The translations under genes and the position numbers were made by a program. This document shows, piece by piece, positions 1-11,815 of a DNA stretch of 64,000 nt. This DNA is from Stictocephala bisonia. Taxonomy: Eukaryota > Arthropoda > Insecta > Hemiptera > Membracidae. The notes under the pieces were generated by a model. The model saw only the letters and a list, made by a program, of their open reading frames with translations. It was not told where the DNA came from and did no database searches. How positions within the stretch are numbered: position 1 is the stretch's first letter; each line of letters starts with the position of its first letter. The stretch lies in contig JAQJVL010002656.1 in NCBI GenBank assembly GCA_035578905.1, positions 1 to 64,000 on the forward strand. The letters run 5' to 3'.

Positions 1-1664
1 CGGGTAATCATAATACCCGACTAACCATATGATGAGACTCAAGTACCTGCTAGCTTTTGACTTACTTTTAAATTATGTTTACTCTAATAATTAACATAAG
101 TTCTTTTTTAAACTGTTGAATTTTACAATTAATTGATCTTGAAGTCATTAAAAAACTCTAATTTACGTTTTCTTTTTTGTGGGTATAATATTTTACTATG
201 GTAGAAACAATGATAATATTCTAAAACTACCAATAACCTGTTAAATTTAAACTAATATTTTATATCTATATAAGACTGTAAACAATATTTTTACCCATAC
301 AGTAACTGAGTAACTATTCAACTAACTAGCTACAGCCTATTAAGTTTTCTCAAATTAAAACATTTTGTGGGGTTTTAAGTGTACTATCAAAAGTCTTATT
401 TTCAAAATTTTGGAACTCTGAGCTAAAATTCAAAATAATGTGAATGTGTCTGAAAGTATAAAAAATGAATAATTTATGAATCTCTGAAAATGTGAAAAAC
501 AACTAAAACAGAAACTAAAAATCCCTGGAAATGAATTTTATATAGGCTTAACCACCAACTGAATAGTAATGATTCAATTCTAATTACTTGAAAGTTATTC
601 AAATGGGGCATTAAATAACAACAAGTGTTATATATCCTCCTAAACAAAAAATTGCAAGATATTTAATAAGAAGGTTAGATTTGCCTAATGAAAATAAAAA
701 CAGAACATAATATTGTTACTAGCTAATTATTAATATTTTATTATATGTATATATATGAAATAAATATTAATGTATTTATTATACATGTATATGTATACAT
801 AAATAGCCTGTAAAACTAGCTCTCAATAATTTAAAATTAATATATTTTACTATGAAGTTACCATTTAGCTGTATGTATTATTATATACTCATATGCACAT
901 TTGTTGACTGGCTATGAAGCTCGGACTTAGTGGGAAATTAAAATTATAAAACTAAGACACAATTCTTTGTAATAATAATGCCCACACTTTGACATATAAA
1001 ACAGAACCAATACAACTGTAGGTTTATGGAATGGTGGGTTGGTCAATACCATTGTACATGTATGGGAAGGTAGGTGTCAACATCACTGTGGTGCATGGGA
1101 GGGTGGGTATAGGGGCTCTATGTATTAATTTTTTAGTAATAATAACTTATTTTTATAATCCTTTTATCTGTCCAGAATCAATATATTTCTTTACTATATT
1201 TGATTTAATAAAACTTGACCTGATATGAGTGTGCTTAGAGACATTTGAGTGCAGCTCTGAGGCACATTATTGTTGAGTGCACATTGTAACTGGCAATATA
1301 TTGCAATATACAAACAATAGGAAAAGAAATTATGAGACAATATAAACGATAAAAATATATATGATCGTAATGTTTACTCCCATACAAACGCAGACATGCA
1401 AACAAGCAGGTTATTAGAAAGGTAGTTCAATTTAAACATGTCAACCATACAAGGTTTAGGGCATTGATATGGTTAAGGCTGACTAATCTCACACCATTGG
1501 TCACAGCATCCCCAACCTCCTGGTAGTTTCAGCACTTATTGTAGGAGCGCTCTGAAGTCAAGTTGGGAGATTTGGTAAGTTGACTATAATGTTGGACAGT
1601 AATTTATTCCTTCCGTAAGTGGTTTACTCTTGTTCTTTACTTAAATTATTATTTTTGCTCCTAG
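1..1664. other. AT-rich intronic or upstream DNA, no exon identified
   Basis: No coding exon that fits the gustatory receptor N-terminus was found here, so the first several hundred codons of that gene probably lie to the left of the window or in an exon I could not recognise. A hydrophobic stretch around 1505-1560, followed by a donor-like GTAAGT at about 1574, was examined but contains in-frame stops. Two decayed copies of a 36-bp minisatellite family lie at 1030-1112. Confidence 0.5.
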
Positions 1665-1819
1665 ATGCAATCGCCCCTTCAATGGCGAGAATACAGGGAA
1701 ATGTACGCCTCTTTGACCCATCTAGTCAAGCTGGTGGACCACCATCTCAACAAGATCATCGTACTGTCTGTTGGAAACAATGTTTACTTCATCTGTGCTC
1801 AGCTCATTACAGAAATAGA
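1665..1819 (+). CDS. Gustatory receptor exon (first visible)
   Basis: The exon is preceded by a pyrimidine-rich tract and AG at 1663-1664, and followed by GTAAAT at 1820. It encodes 51 codons plus two bases and includes YREMYASLTHLVKLVD and the TM segment VYFICAQLI. Another frame across the same DNA is also open, but it has no family resemblance. Confidence 0.85.
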
Positions 1820-4800
1820 GTAAATAATTCATGATGCTATTTCAAACTTGACATATTTATTTAGTAAATCTGTAAAGATACAAAATATGGGTTGAAACTT
1901 ATTTTTAGTGGTATGAACAATTAATTGGATTTGTTGTTGATTAAAATAATTTAAAAAATGAGAAACATTTTGAGTAAAAGCAGAAAAATATTGATAGAGT
2001 ATAAAACGTACTTCATTTTTGCAAAGCGTTTTCTTGCTATAACTAAAAAATTCATAGATTAATTTTATAAGAACAGTGCAAAGAAGACTTCTCAATCTGA
2101 AACTAAACCGAAAAAGTTTGGATTCCAAAAATTCACTGTTCCTGAGAAATCCAATGGTAACCTACATTCATGTCTAAATAACCTATGTACTAAATATCAT
2201 AACTTTATAAGGCAGTTATGTTACTTTTTCAGGTTCATACTAGAATTGGCTACAATAAAGTCTTTTCACTTTAGTTTTGTTTGTGGTATGCCCATACTTT
2301 TGAATGGTGAAATATGTCTAATATACAGAGTGTTCAGTAAAACTGTTTCAATAATTTGGGATGTTATTGTATACATAAAAATGAGCAAAAAACTTCATAT
2401 GAAGGTATGTCCTAAAACTTTAGTTTTCCATCTATCTGTCTTTATGTGTTTTTTTTACATAAAAAATCATAACTTTGGATCCACTGAAGGTACAATTGTG
2501 AAACCTCATGATTGTACTACCCTATAGAAGACCTATTTTTAAAAATATAAAAAAATAAATATTTACCTGTTTCAAAATGGCTGACGTTTATTTTTTTCTA
2601 ACCGAAATATCTAAAAACTGACAAATTTTACAAACAAAATACAAGAATAATATTTTTTAGTAAATCATATTATAATATTCGCAGCGTTTGTTTCAACGAA
2701 AACGGATAAAAAGCAGGCGAGTTATGCTGCAAAATGTAAAACTATGTTTTACCGCATTAACCAAAGGCTAGTGCTGTTTTAAATATGTGTGTACTTTGAA
2801 CAGCTGATTTCAAGTCAGTCTGCTATTTCATATGAACAACTGTTTATTTATGTTATTAATATTAGGTTTGGTTTCCATTGTTGGCATTATTCATTAGTAA
2901 CAATAAGAACACTCATGTACACGTTTTTTGTGAGTGTTTCTGTTTTTTTATTGTATTGTTAGTTTTAATTAGTTAGTGTTTGTAATTTATTTTCTTATGA
3001 CATAGTTGTTTTTGATTATTTTCATAGTTTCTTGCTTGAATACTACTACAATGAGCCATATACCATATATCAAATGCATGTCTGCCATTTCTGAGTTGGT
3101 AAAGTTGTTTATTATATTATCTGCCATTATTTGTTAGTAAAAGTTATGAATTTTGATGTAAAAAACATATAAAGACGGATTGACGGAAAACTAAAGGTTT
3201 TAGGACATGCCTTCATATGAAGTTTTTTGCTCATTTTTAGTGTACAATGATATCCCAAATTATTGAAACAGTTTTACTGAACACCCTGTATAATAAAACT
3301 GTTAATACATAATAAATGTAATACAATATGTACACAGATAACATCATTTTAATATTGTTTTAATATTTAAAAACTATCCCCTCTAGTAACTACAGTTAAT
3401 GAATTACTGTATACACAAAATCATCAGAAGTAGAAACATAGCGTGAACTTATAAAATCCTATTCCTTACTATTTGGTTTAAAATAATTTGAAGTGATTAA
3501 ATAAAATGCCATATATAATGAACTAGCTCTGTTTCTCCTTTTTAAATGTCTCTTTATCTTATTTTCATCAAATAAAAAGAAAAGCTCATATAACAGAGGA
3601 GGGTAATTGCCACTTGAAAAACAGGAGTAATGGCAGTCTGTAATAATTTGAACTCATTATTAATTTGTTGTACATTAATTTGTTTTTCCTTAATGTGTAT
3701 ATACTCTTGTTTGTTCGGTGCCAGTACTCTCTTGGACATCACATGAGCAAATGCTTTAAAATAAATAAATACTAAATGTACAGCTCTGGCAAGAAAGACT
3801 ACAAATCCCAGGTATTCTACATGTACTCCTTCCTGTTCCTGGTGGGTCGCACGACTGCTGTGGTCATTCAAGCTGCCGCCATCCATGATGAGAGCCGCTT
3901 GGTAGCTCCAGAACTCTACCTGTGTCCCCCCCAGGCTTATTGCCCAGAGGTCAGTAGGCTACTCTTAGACCTATCAAAAGTTTTGTGAAAGTTAGTTGAA
4001 TTATACCTGTCTGAAGGATTGTCGGTGTTGTAATGATGACAGCACTAAATTCAGTTATTAAAATGAAAAACTTATTTAATGAATCAAAAATAAACAGCAA
4101 CAAAAATTGAAAATTAAAATATTTCAAATTTTATTTTAAAGACAAGTGAGGGTGAGAAAAATGTACCTAAAATGTGTCATAAAACCAGTGTACTGTCATA
4201 TACAGTGCATCATTATGGTTGATTTCAGTTGATCCCTCAGACCAAAATGTTCCACATGCTAGGTGAGAAATCATGAACAGTCATCATTTTACACCTCATT
4301 AAACTTGGCAAAATATGTGTGAACAATAAGACTTACCTGTGAACAGTACAAATAAGAAGTTTTTGTTTGAAACTTAAAAAAAATATAACAACAAATTCAT
4401 ATTTGATCTGTTGGCAGGTTAGTCTTATTACTCAATATTTACAGTTCCGGGGGTTTTATAGATAACAAATTTATATAAAATTTGTAAGTCCTTACATAAA
4501 TCTGAGTTTACTGCAAGATCCTTTATATCGTAAGTAATGTGTGTCTAAACTGTAGGAGGAATGAATAAATCACAGAAACATGGATATCCGTGGGGTGGTC
4601 ATGGGGTAAGCCACCAATAATCATTTCATTACTTTACTGAGCCCTAAGAAATTAATGGATATCTGAAACCAAACTATTACTGTATACTTTTGATAAATGT
4701 GTAATTTATATTCAGTTAGCAATTTAAAGTGATTTTAGCTATTTACAAAAGTAGAACTCAAAACCCATTTTGGAAACAATATTTGTGATATCTTCTTCTA

Positions 4801-7658
4801 ATTAAAGTTTTCTATTTACGTTGAAAATAACGATTTAATTTACATTTCATTATTTTGACTTAAGAATGTAATTAAATAATCAAGGGGTAAGCATACATCA
4901 ATTACACAAACCATGTGCTTGTTAGATGAAATAAAAGCACTGATTATATATATTGTTAGTAGGCAAATCTAACTATTTTATAAAAATCTAATGGTGTCTG
5001 TGTGTGTGTTAGTCAATCACGCAAAAACTACTGGATTCATTCATCTGAAATGTTGCATGGACGTTCTTAGGGTTTCTGGTTAATACATAGGCCTATCTTT
5101 ATTTTGAAATTCCATCAGGGCACCACTCCAGGGGCTCTAAGAAGTATCAAAGTAAGCAATATCAATTTGACAATTGTCTATAAGTTTCATTAATCAGCAG
5201 TTGGAATAAACAAACAACTTACATCGTTGTAAAGTAAACACCAAACCTAACCACAACACACTTTTGAGCTCACATGTTTCAAGCAGAAGGAACCTGCACA
5301 TTTTCACAAAGGGAAGCAAATTTGTTATTATTGTTTATAAGTCTGTTTTATAACACTTTTTTATGTGAACATAATCATATAAAAAATCTTTTAAACAATC
5401 TAGAGTTAACTTATTTCATCCATATTCTGTATTACTGAATGCAATAAGCACAATATAAGTCAACGTAAATGCTGCACTAAACGCTGTTAGTATCTTGATA
5501 ATTTTAATTTAATTAACTGAGGAGGAAAGTTTTAGACTCTTATTGAATTGTCGTATTTTATTTGATAAAGTTATAAATTTATATCACTTAAATTGTATTC
5601 TAATCTCAACGGCATTATAAACCTATGATTTAAAATGTAAATTTACTTTGAAAACACCTTAAACAAGAAAACATTTGCTTTACAGGGCAATTAAAAAAAT
5701 TGATTAAAATCATGAATACAAATAAACTACAGCCAACTAATATATTTAAAGTGGAGTTTATACCTATGTAGCCAATCTGACTACCTATGTAGTTAAAAAA
5801 GGGAAATAACACTAGACGTAACATTATCTGTTTTTATTAGGTGCAGAGATTCTTGCAAGAAGTGACATCCGACTATGTAGCCCTCACTGGTCTCAACATG
5901 TTTGCTATAACAAGGAATTTCCTGCTTGGAGTGAGTATAAAATTTAAATATTTATTTTTATTCAGACATTTTATTTAGTTAGTTTGTGCAACAGTTCTAT
6001 AAAATTATGATGACCCAACTATTGTAATAAAATAAATCCATTATTATAAAAATTTTATGAAATTTAAGTGTTATTAAAATAAATGTACTCATTTTGAAGG
6101 GCAATATGTACGTAAATATTCAACGTCCGTCATATTTTTTAAAATTTATTATTGAAAAACTGTTGAATCCACAGACCAAATCCATCTTCCATGTTCGATA
6201 TTTCATGATTTGGCTTAAGGGTGTTCGTCCGGGTGCTCAGTTTAGCACTCTATTGAATTTAGTTATAGATTTTATCGCAACTGCCACTAAGAGTAGTAAA
6301 GATCCTGACTCACTAACTAAAAAGCAATGTATTCCCCTCCCCTCTCCCCCTCATAGCCCCCGTCTGCCCCACCCCACAAATTCAACAGATAGGCATAACT
6401 CCCTCATTTATAGTAAACTCTTGCAATGAATTTTATATGTAATAATAATCTACTTTTTCAGCCAAAGATGACAGTACAAATTTCAACTCAAAATTTGAAG
6501 AAATATTATCTATAGAAAAATAATTGGTAACACTTTAAAGATTTTTTTAAAGATTTACTATGTACCAGGTTGGTTAGTAGCTTTTATTCACTATATTCTC
6601 AAAATGTAAATGAAATATATCACAAGGTTTGTTTATGAGTTAAGCACCCAAAATGCCAAATTAGTCACTTTGGGAAGCCATATTTCCATAAAGAAATTTT
6701 TAGAATTTTTTCTATAACTCATTTATTACTTATATCAATACTAACAACTTTATTAAAAAAAATTCAAAAATAATTTTCGATTGAACACCCTTAAACAACT
6801 TCCTGTACCATAATCTTGATAAAAAACATAAATATTGCTTACTAAAGCCTCATTACATTCGTAATTAGAAGTCAACTAGATATAGTCAAATTGTTTTGTC
6901 AGCTACCACTTAATAATAATATATATATAAAAAAATGTGACTATACATTGATCAAGATCCAAAAGTCATGCCGTATACAATATAAAATAAAAAGTTATCT
7001 CCTGTCACAAAGCTAAATCAATTGGATTTAAGAGCCACATAGAGCCATTTAAGAGCTGTCTTACTGATTCTGTTTATGCTGGCTAATCACTCAGTAAAAG
7101 AGCACAGGCGGCACTCTGTAGTTATGTGATCCATTGTTTGGATAGACACCCGCTATGACATGTCTGATGTACTGTAAATCTCCATTTATACTTCCACACA
7201 TTACATCTGACCACGCCAGTTCGGATATATTTTATGTTTTTTTCATGCAGTTTAACCACTGTTGTACATAAATGATTTATTTTAAATAGTTAATAGAAGA
7301 TATGAATATACAATTTGCAATATCAAGTAAAAAGGGAAATTCTGTTTATGCTATTAACAGTTTTACATGTTAAGAAATAGGGAAGTTGCTAATTTGTTAA
7401 GTGTATATTATTAAGTTACAGTATTTAGTCTGATGTTTTTCATAATATTATATTGTATTTGCAAATTTTAAGTATGATATAGAATAGGGCCTTAGTTGTT
7501 TAAAACTATGTTATATGGTATTTTAGGATAAATAACAATAATACAAGTTTTGTAATCAATAAATGGTATTTTAAACATGCCATATTTATGACTTTCAGAT
7601 TGCTGGAGCCATCCTGACATATGAAATCGTTCTAATACAACTACACAACTCATACTAA
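1665..7658 (+). CDS. Insect sugar-type gustatory receptor (Gr64/Gr5a-like), C-terminal part in four exons
   Basis: Exons are 1665-1819, 3784-3949, 5841-5930 and 7599-7658. They sum to 471 nt, and the phases join without a stop (155 nt leaves two bases that pair with one base of the next exon). The 156 residues carry the C-terminal signature of insect sugar gustatory receptors in order: YREMYASL and VYFICAQLI (a TM segment), FLVGRT followed by a hydrophobic TM, HDES, YCPE, VQRFLQEV, VALTGL, and the terminal TYEIVLIQL motif just before the stop. Members of this family are seven-TM ligand-gated cation channels in gustatory neurons, usually about 430-470 aa, so roughly two thirds is missing upstream. 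The reading frame is uninterrupted and splice sites are canonical, so it looks functional. The ligand is inferred from family resemblance only. The ATG at 1665 is the first codon of an internal exon, not a convincing translation start. Confidence 0.85.
2324..3290. mobile_element. Long-terminal-inverted-repeat element in receptor intron (Tc1/mariner-like ends, non-autonomous)
   Basis: The first ~165 bp (2324-2490) and the last ~165 bp (3125-3290) are inverted copies with few mismatches. Both ends read TACAG(A/G)GTGTTCAGTAAA inward, and the element is flanked by TA on both sides (2322-2323 and 3291-3292), as expected for Tc1/mariner insertion. The ~635-bp middle is AT-rich, with no ORF resembling a transposase. 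It sits between the first and second visible receptor exons. The superfamily call rests on TA flanks only. Confidence 0.7.
3784..3949 (+). CDS. Gustatory receptor exon with FLVGRT and HDES motifs
   Basis: The acceptor is TGTACAG at 3777-3783, with a weak pyrimidine tract. The donor is GTCAGT at 3950. The first base completes an Asp codon with GA of the previous exon, and 55 codons follow, covering a TM segment and the conserved HDES and YCPE motifs. Confidence 0.85.
4985..5135. repeat. Possible dispersed repeat fragment
   Basis: A TGTGTGTGTT run followed by a segment of the type 'CGCAAAAACTACTGGATTCAT' (shown in part: GCAAAAACTACTGGATTC) resembles a very common insect interspersed-repeat motif. 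No ends or target duplication are visible, so this is a resemblance only. Confidence 0.3.
5841..5930 (+). CDS. Gustatory receptor exon with VALTGL motif
   Basis: A strong acceptor (TTTTTATTAG) precedes it and a GTGAGT donor follows. The 30 codons include VQRFLQEV and VALTGL, which are hallmarks of the sugar-receptor subfamily. Confidence 0.88.
6219..6790. mobile_element. Candidate TTAA-flanked MITE in receptor intron
   Basis: The interval starts GGGTGTTC and ends with its reverse complement GAACACCC. TTAA is present on both sides (6215-6218 and 6791-6794), which is the target preference of piggyBac-type elements. The inverted repeat is only 8 bp, so chance cannot be excluded. A subterminal GGGTGCTC near 6230 has a partner AGCACCC near 6647. 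The 111-codon ORF overlapping the left end has no recognisable domain. Confidence 0.35.
7599..7658 (+). CDS. Gustatory receptor terminal exon with TYEIVLIQL motif and stop
   Basis: The acceptor ACTTTCAG ends at 7598. Nineteen codons and TAA follow. TYE.VL.Q close to the C-terminus is the most conserved motif of insect gustatory receptors. An ATTAAA lies shortly after the stop (near 7682) and could be a poly(A) signal, but this is weak. Confidence 0.88.
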   Translation: MAGAILTYEIVLIQLHNSY

Positions 7659-8159
7659 ATACTCAACTAGTCAAATCCATGTATTAAATGTACTCAACTG
7701 AAACATTCACTTAATTACAACTAGAGGATGGAAGAGTCTAGTTTTATTTAGCCTTTCTACCTTGTTTAAAGTTTTACAAATTATGATATTATTTATTACA
7801 AAAATTAATTATATATTTTATATAAGGCTTAATAGCAGTATATATAAATAACATTATTTTCATCTAACCTTTAACATTTGGTAGTACAAATTTAGACCTG
7901 TCAACCTTGAGATGTATCAATCAGGCCCCACTTTGTATATGGTCTGACTGGACTATAGGTCAGAGCGCAACATTTTTAGGAGCTGTTTTGATTAGTTTTG
8001 GTGTACTGTTCCACTTTGAAGAAATTTTCAATTTGGAAACAACAAAAGAGTTTTTCTACTTCCGTGAAAATAATTCTGTTTCAGTAAAGTTCAACACAAC
8101 CTAAATTATTCCCGTCGCGTACCACTTTTATCAGATTTGCAAAGTTTTCCGAAATAGAA

Positions 8160-8880
8160 ATTAGGCGAATGATGTCCGCTTGCAGCGACTACAATGGACG
8201 TTCTCCTCCCCTTCCTCTGTGCCGTCACAATCACCCACCTATCACCTGCTTGCCTTTACCCTAGCTTGGAAACTGAACGCTTTTTGTTTTTGTCCAGCCA
8301 TCAGTGGACATCCTTGAGAGAGTTGACAATTGTACTGACAACTTACAAAAGCAGACCATACATTTTTCAGTGACTGCAAAACAGATTCACACTATAGAAT
8401 TCAGTGATGAAAGCAAAATGAATTTCACAAATATGAACAATCCACCACAGATCTTCTTTGATGTGAAACTCCCACTTATTCCAGAATTAGAAAACTTAAA
8501 ATATTTGATGATGAAACAGATGAGAATGAAGATGAATTTGATGGAAGCTCAGATTTTAGAATTAAAGTGTATCTTAAAATCATTGATTCATTGAAATTAA
8601 ACTTTAGTAGATGAAAAAAGCATATGAATTGTTATCGGACCGCTTTGAAGGTTTATCACTTCTGGTATCGCCATCAAATGAGTCTTTAAATGAATCTATT
8701 GTGAAGGCTGCAATGTAGGTAAAGTAGGTAAAGTATTATTCAGAGGATATCAGTAAAGAATTTGTAAACAAGTGTTCGCATTTCAAGATATATCTTAAAC
8801 TGGAAGGCATGAAAACTATACACACGGTTTACAAGTTGTAACAATTGTTAATTGTTTCATTATAATTAAATTAGATAATT
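8160..8880 (+). pseudogene. Old hAT (ZMYM1/DUF4371-like) transposase remnant, N-terminal/central part
   Basis: Scattered frames encode stretches typical of the middle of ZMYM1-like hAT transposases: a 96-codon ORF at 8304-8594, then after a frame change FRIKVYLKIIDSL, AYELLSDRFEGLSLL, and EDISKEFVNKCSHF around 8750-8800. Several stops and frameshifts separate them, so the gene is dead. The matching C-terminal dimerisation region appears 3 kb later (from about 11,815) on the same strand. This suggests the same copy was split by the Gypsy-type material in between. Confidence 0.5.
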
Positions 8881-9118
8881 GTATTTAGAAAATGTTAAAA
8901 TTGTGTAAGAACTGAGATGTTTAGGAGTTTGGTTCATTTACCAAAAGTTTTCGATATAAATTCTCCAAGTTTTGAGAAAAATTCAGAATCTTCCCCTTTC
9001 AAATAAAAAAGTAGTTTTTTCCCATATAAATTAGCTAAATGACCAGTATTTTCATGTCTGTTAATTTCCTGTCAATTTCATGCGACATGTTTTCTGAAGG
9101 CAACATGTTTGGTGAGCC

Positions 9119-10196
9119 TTACCTGTTCAGTTGTCCTGGATTAGTGGGTTCTCATTGGTTGGTTTAGCTTCTAGAGTCAAGAGGGGGTAAGTCCGTTGTG
9201 GAAGGGTTACGAGCGTTCCGGCAGTTTGACGAAATCTTGCAGCGAGTGACCACGTTTGATCTACACGGCGACTTAACCGTTTTCGGTGTTCTTTTACCGG
9301 TACGGCAATTATTTTGTTCGCGTGTGAGTGAGAGGGTGTATGCCGGTCGAGCTTTGTTGTGGTCACGTTTGGGATTTAAACCTCCAGGACAGCTACGTAA
9401 GTAATTTTTTTACAAGTTTTCTTTAGTTAGGTTTTTTCTGTAGGGTTTTAGTAGATATGGTAAGATCCACCAAGCATGCGCGGTTAAACTTGTTTCTGGT
9501 TTGAAGTCACTCTTCTAGTGACAGTTTTTAGAGTGTTTTGATTTTCTTGGTTTTGCTTTTAAATTTTGTATGTAAAATGGAAAATGTTTCAAGTCACTAA
9601 AAGCTGATTATTTCTTTTGGTTCCAGATCTCCCGGAGGCAATTTAAACAAAATTTTCAATTTAAACAAAAATTTTCAATTTAAACAAAATTTTCAATTTT
9701 TAAAGCAATTTTCAATTTCAAACAAATTTAAAGAATTTACAATTTATTACAATTTTGATTTTATTGATTTAATAGTTTAAAGAAATTTATTAAAAAAGTT
9801 AAGTTAATAAAACAGGTTCTGGTCTGAAGATATTTAATTTATTATTTTTGGAAGAGTTGTTTTAATTTATTTATGTTCCATTGACTCAATAAAAGAAGAG
9901 ATTTTTTTATTTTCGTTTTTATTATTATTTGTAGAAGAAAACCAATTTTATTTGTTGAATTTATAAGAAGATAAATAAAGAAAAATTTTTATCATTGAAG
10001 AAGTTTTATTTTAATCTCTCATTTAAGTTGTTCAACATATCAAAAATAAATAGTAGCTTTAATTAAGGCTACATTAAGTGTGCAACTCTGCTAGTTGAAC
10101 AACAGAGAGACGTTTAAAATAGAAAAGTGTGTGCTTATCACAAATTATCTCAGACCAGATTTTAAAACAAAATTTCATAGTAAATAAATTGAGAAT
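9119..10196 (+). other. Leader/LTR-like region upstream of decayed gag
   Basis: A GC-richer block (9119-9400) is followed by AT-rich DNA. A good donor (GTAAGT at about 9397) and an acceptor (TTTTGGTTCCAG ending near 9626) could delimit an intron in the leader. At 9645-9720 an ~23-bp unit containing TTTTCAATTTAAACAAAA is repeated about three times. The region precedes the gag start, so it is probably the 5' LTR or leader of that element. I found no second LTR to confirm this. Confidence 0.35.
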
Positions 10197-11507
10197 ATGG
10201 CACTCAAGGTAGACTTTCTCCTGAAGAAAGAACTTATGTATGAAGCACGTTTAAGAGGAATAGAAGTAGAAGACAGCATACTAGTGGGTGATTTAAGAAA
10301 GAAACTTAGAGAGCTTGTCAAGTTAGGTGTTAGGCCTAATATAGGTTACCTGTCCGGCCATGTAGTAGGTGGAGAGGAATATGAGTTCATTAAAGTGAAC
10401 TTAGAAAATCTGAAAGAAAGAATTGAGGGTGTTGTGGAAAGTAGATGTTTAAGTGATATAATCCGTATTGAAGCTAAGTTAGCTCATTACGAATTGAGAT
10501 TAAAGGGTCTAAAAGGGTTGTTTGTAAGTAATGAAGCCGCTTTAGCTAAAGTGTCATCCCTCGAGGAAAATTTAAATTCCTTGAAGGAAATGGTAGGACG
10601 AATTAACATTGATTTAACAGAGAAGGACAACATAGAGCAGGAAATAACTAGAAACGGTGAAATAGAAGATGAGTTTGAGCAAAGCTTAGTAAGGGGAATG
10701 CAGAAACCGGTTTTAATGAGCCAGTCGATAAGCGCACCCTTGAACGGAGTCGCATCTCCAGAAATGGTAGATAATTTCAACTGTCAACGAAACGTTACGT
10801 TGAATTATTCTCGCCTACCTAATCCACTAGAGCGTTATCTAAATAGATTTGAGGTAACAGATGGGTTAAACGCTAGCTTGTTGATCAAATTCATTAAAAA
10901 CATGTTAGCTTTGAAAATGAAACTAAATTAAAAGACAGTGAGATTTTAGAGATTATCTTGGGATATGCAAACGATCCTTTGTACAGTAAAATATTAAAGT
11001 GTAAAGAAGAGAGGGACACTGTAAGTGAAACTCACCTTATTATTCTAAAACAATTCGTTCCAATGGGGCTGAGAGAAAACTAAAGAAAACAGTGGTAAAC
11101 CGTCCACAGAGGTCTGGGGAACCATTAGAACCATAAATGAATTGAAAATCTATAGTGAGGTACTTAATACTAGATACACCGAAGAAGAAGTAGTAGACAT
11201 CGTTAAATTAGGATTAAATCCTGAAACTAGAGCTAAATTAGTATTTGTGGGAAATTCTTCCAGCTATGCAGACCTAGATAGCATGTGTATTCAAGTACAA
11301 AATGTATGTTACAACGATGTACAACGTAGAGAGGTAAGAGCATACCTACCACCTAAGCATATGGTTAGCAGTAATGTAAACAATGTAGAAGATAGAAAAA
11401 CATGTTTTATATGTAATAAATATGGACACATAGCGAGGGATTGCTATCAGAATAAGAACACACAGAAGCACACAGCAGTACAACAAAGTTTTCACACCAC
11501 CCAATAA
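10197..11507 (+). pseudogene. Gypsy-type retrotransposon gag, frameshifted
   Basis: The first frame (10197-10931, 244 codons) starts with a SAP-like charged helical region (MALKVDFLLKKELMYEARL) and a coiled-coil-rich segment. After at least two frameshifts (near 10,912 and 11,080-11,130) it continues as a capsid-like region to 11507. That part carries a CCHC zinc knuckle, CFICNKYGHIARDC, at 11401-11442. Gag packages element RNA in virus-like particles. This copy cannot make a full protein. The protease follows about 100 bp downstream in another frame. No reverse transcriptase or integrase follows. Confidence 0.7.
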
Positions 11508-11604
11508 ACAATACAACCCAGTAAAATACAATAGAAACCTCCCAGAAATCCAGCAAAATGTAAACAAAAACACACCCGTACACAACAACACAGCAGCCGA
11601 CAAG

Positions 11605-11815
11605 ATGACTCACTCGACTGTAAACAATAACAGTGCTAATATGGAACATAGTCTAAACATTTTACCAACTATTGAAGTTATAGTAAACAACAAAGTGAAA
11701 CAGGAAGCATTAATTGATACTGGAAGTTCAATTAATGTAATTAGTGAAGATTTGTTTAAAAAATTGGAAGCATGTTGTCCTAGATTAAAATTAAATGGGT
11801 CAGATATTAAGTGCC
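11605..11815 (+). pseudogene. Retropepsin fragment of the same Gypsy-type element
   Basis: The frame contains ALIDTGSSINVIS at about 11707-11745. The DTGSS is the active-site motif of retroviral-type aspartic proteases, preceded by the expected beta-strand region IEVIVNNKVKQ. The domain breaks off about 40 residues after the active site, and the same open frame then becomes a hAT C-terminus. The fusion looks like a genomic junction rather than an evolved protein. Confidence 0.7.

Noticed and set aside
1490..1580. Upstream receptor exon ending at GTAAGT
   Set aside because: Candidate frames contain stops and no TM segment or motif expected at that point of the receptor.
1619..1834. 71-codon ORF over the first receptor exon
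   Set aside because: It is out of frame with the receptor. The ATG-frame reading of the same DNA has the family motifs and phase-compatible splice sites.
6094..6429. 111-codon ORF
   Set aside because: It crosses the edge of the TTAA-flanked MITE candidate, and no domain is recognised.
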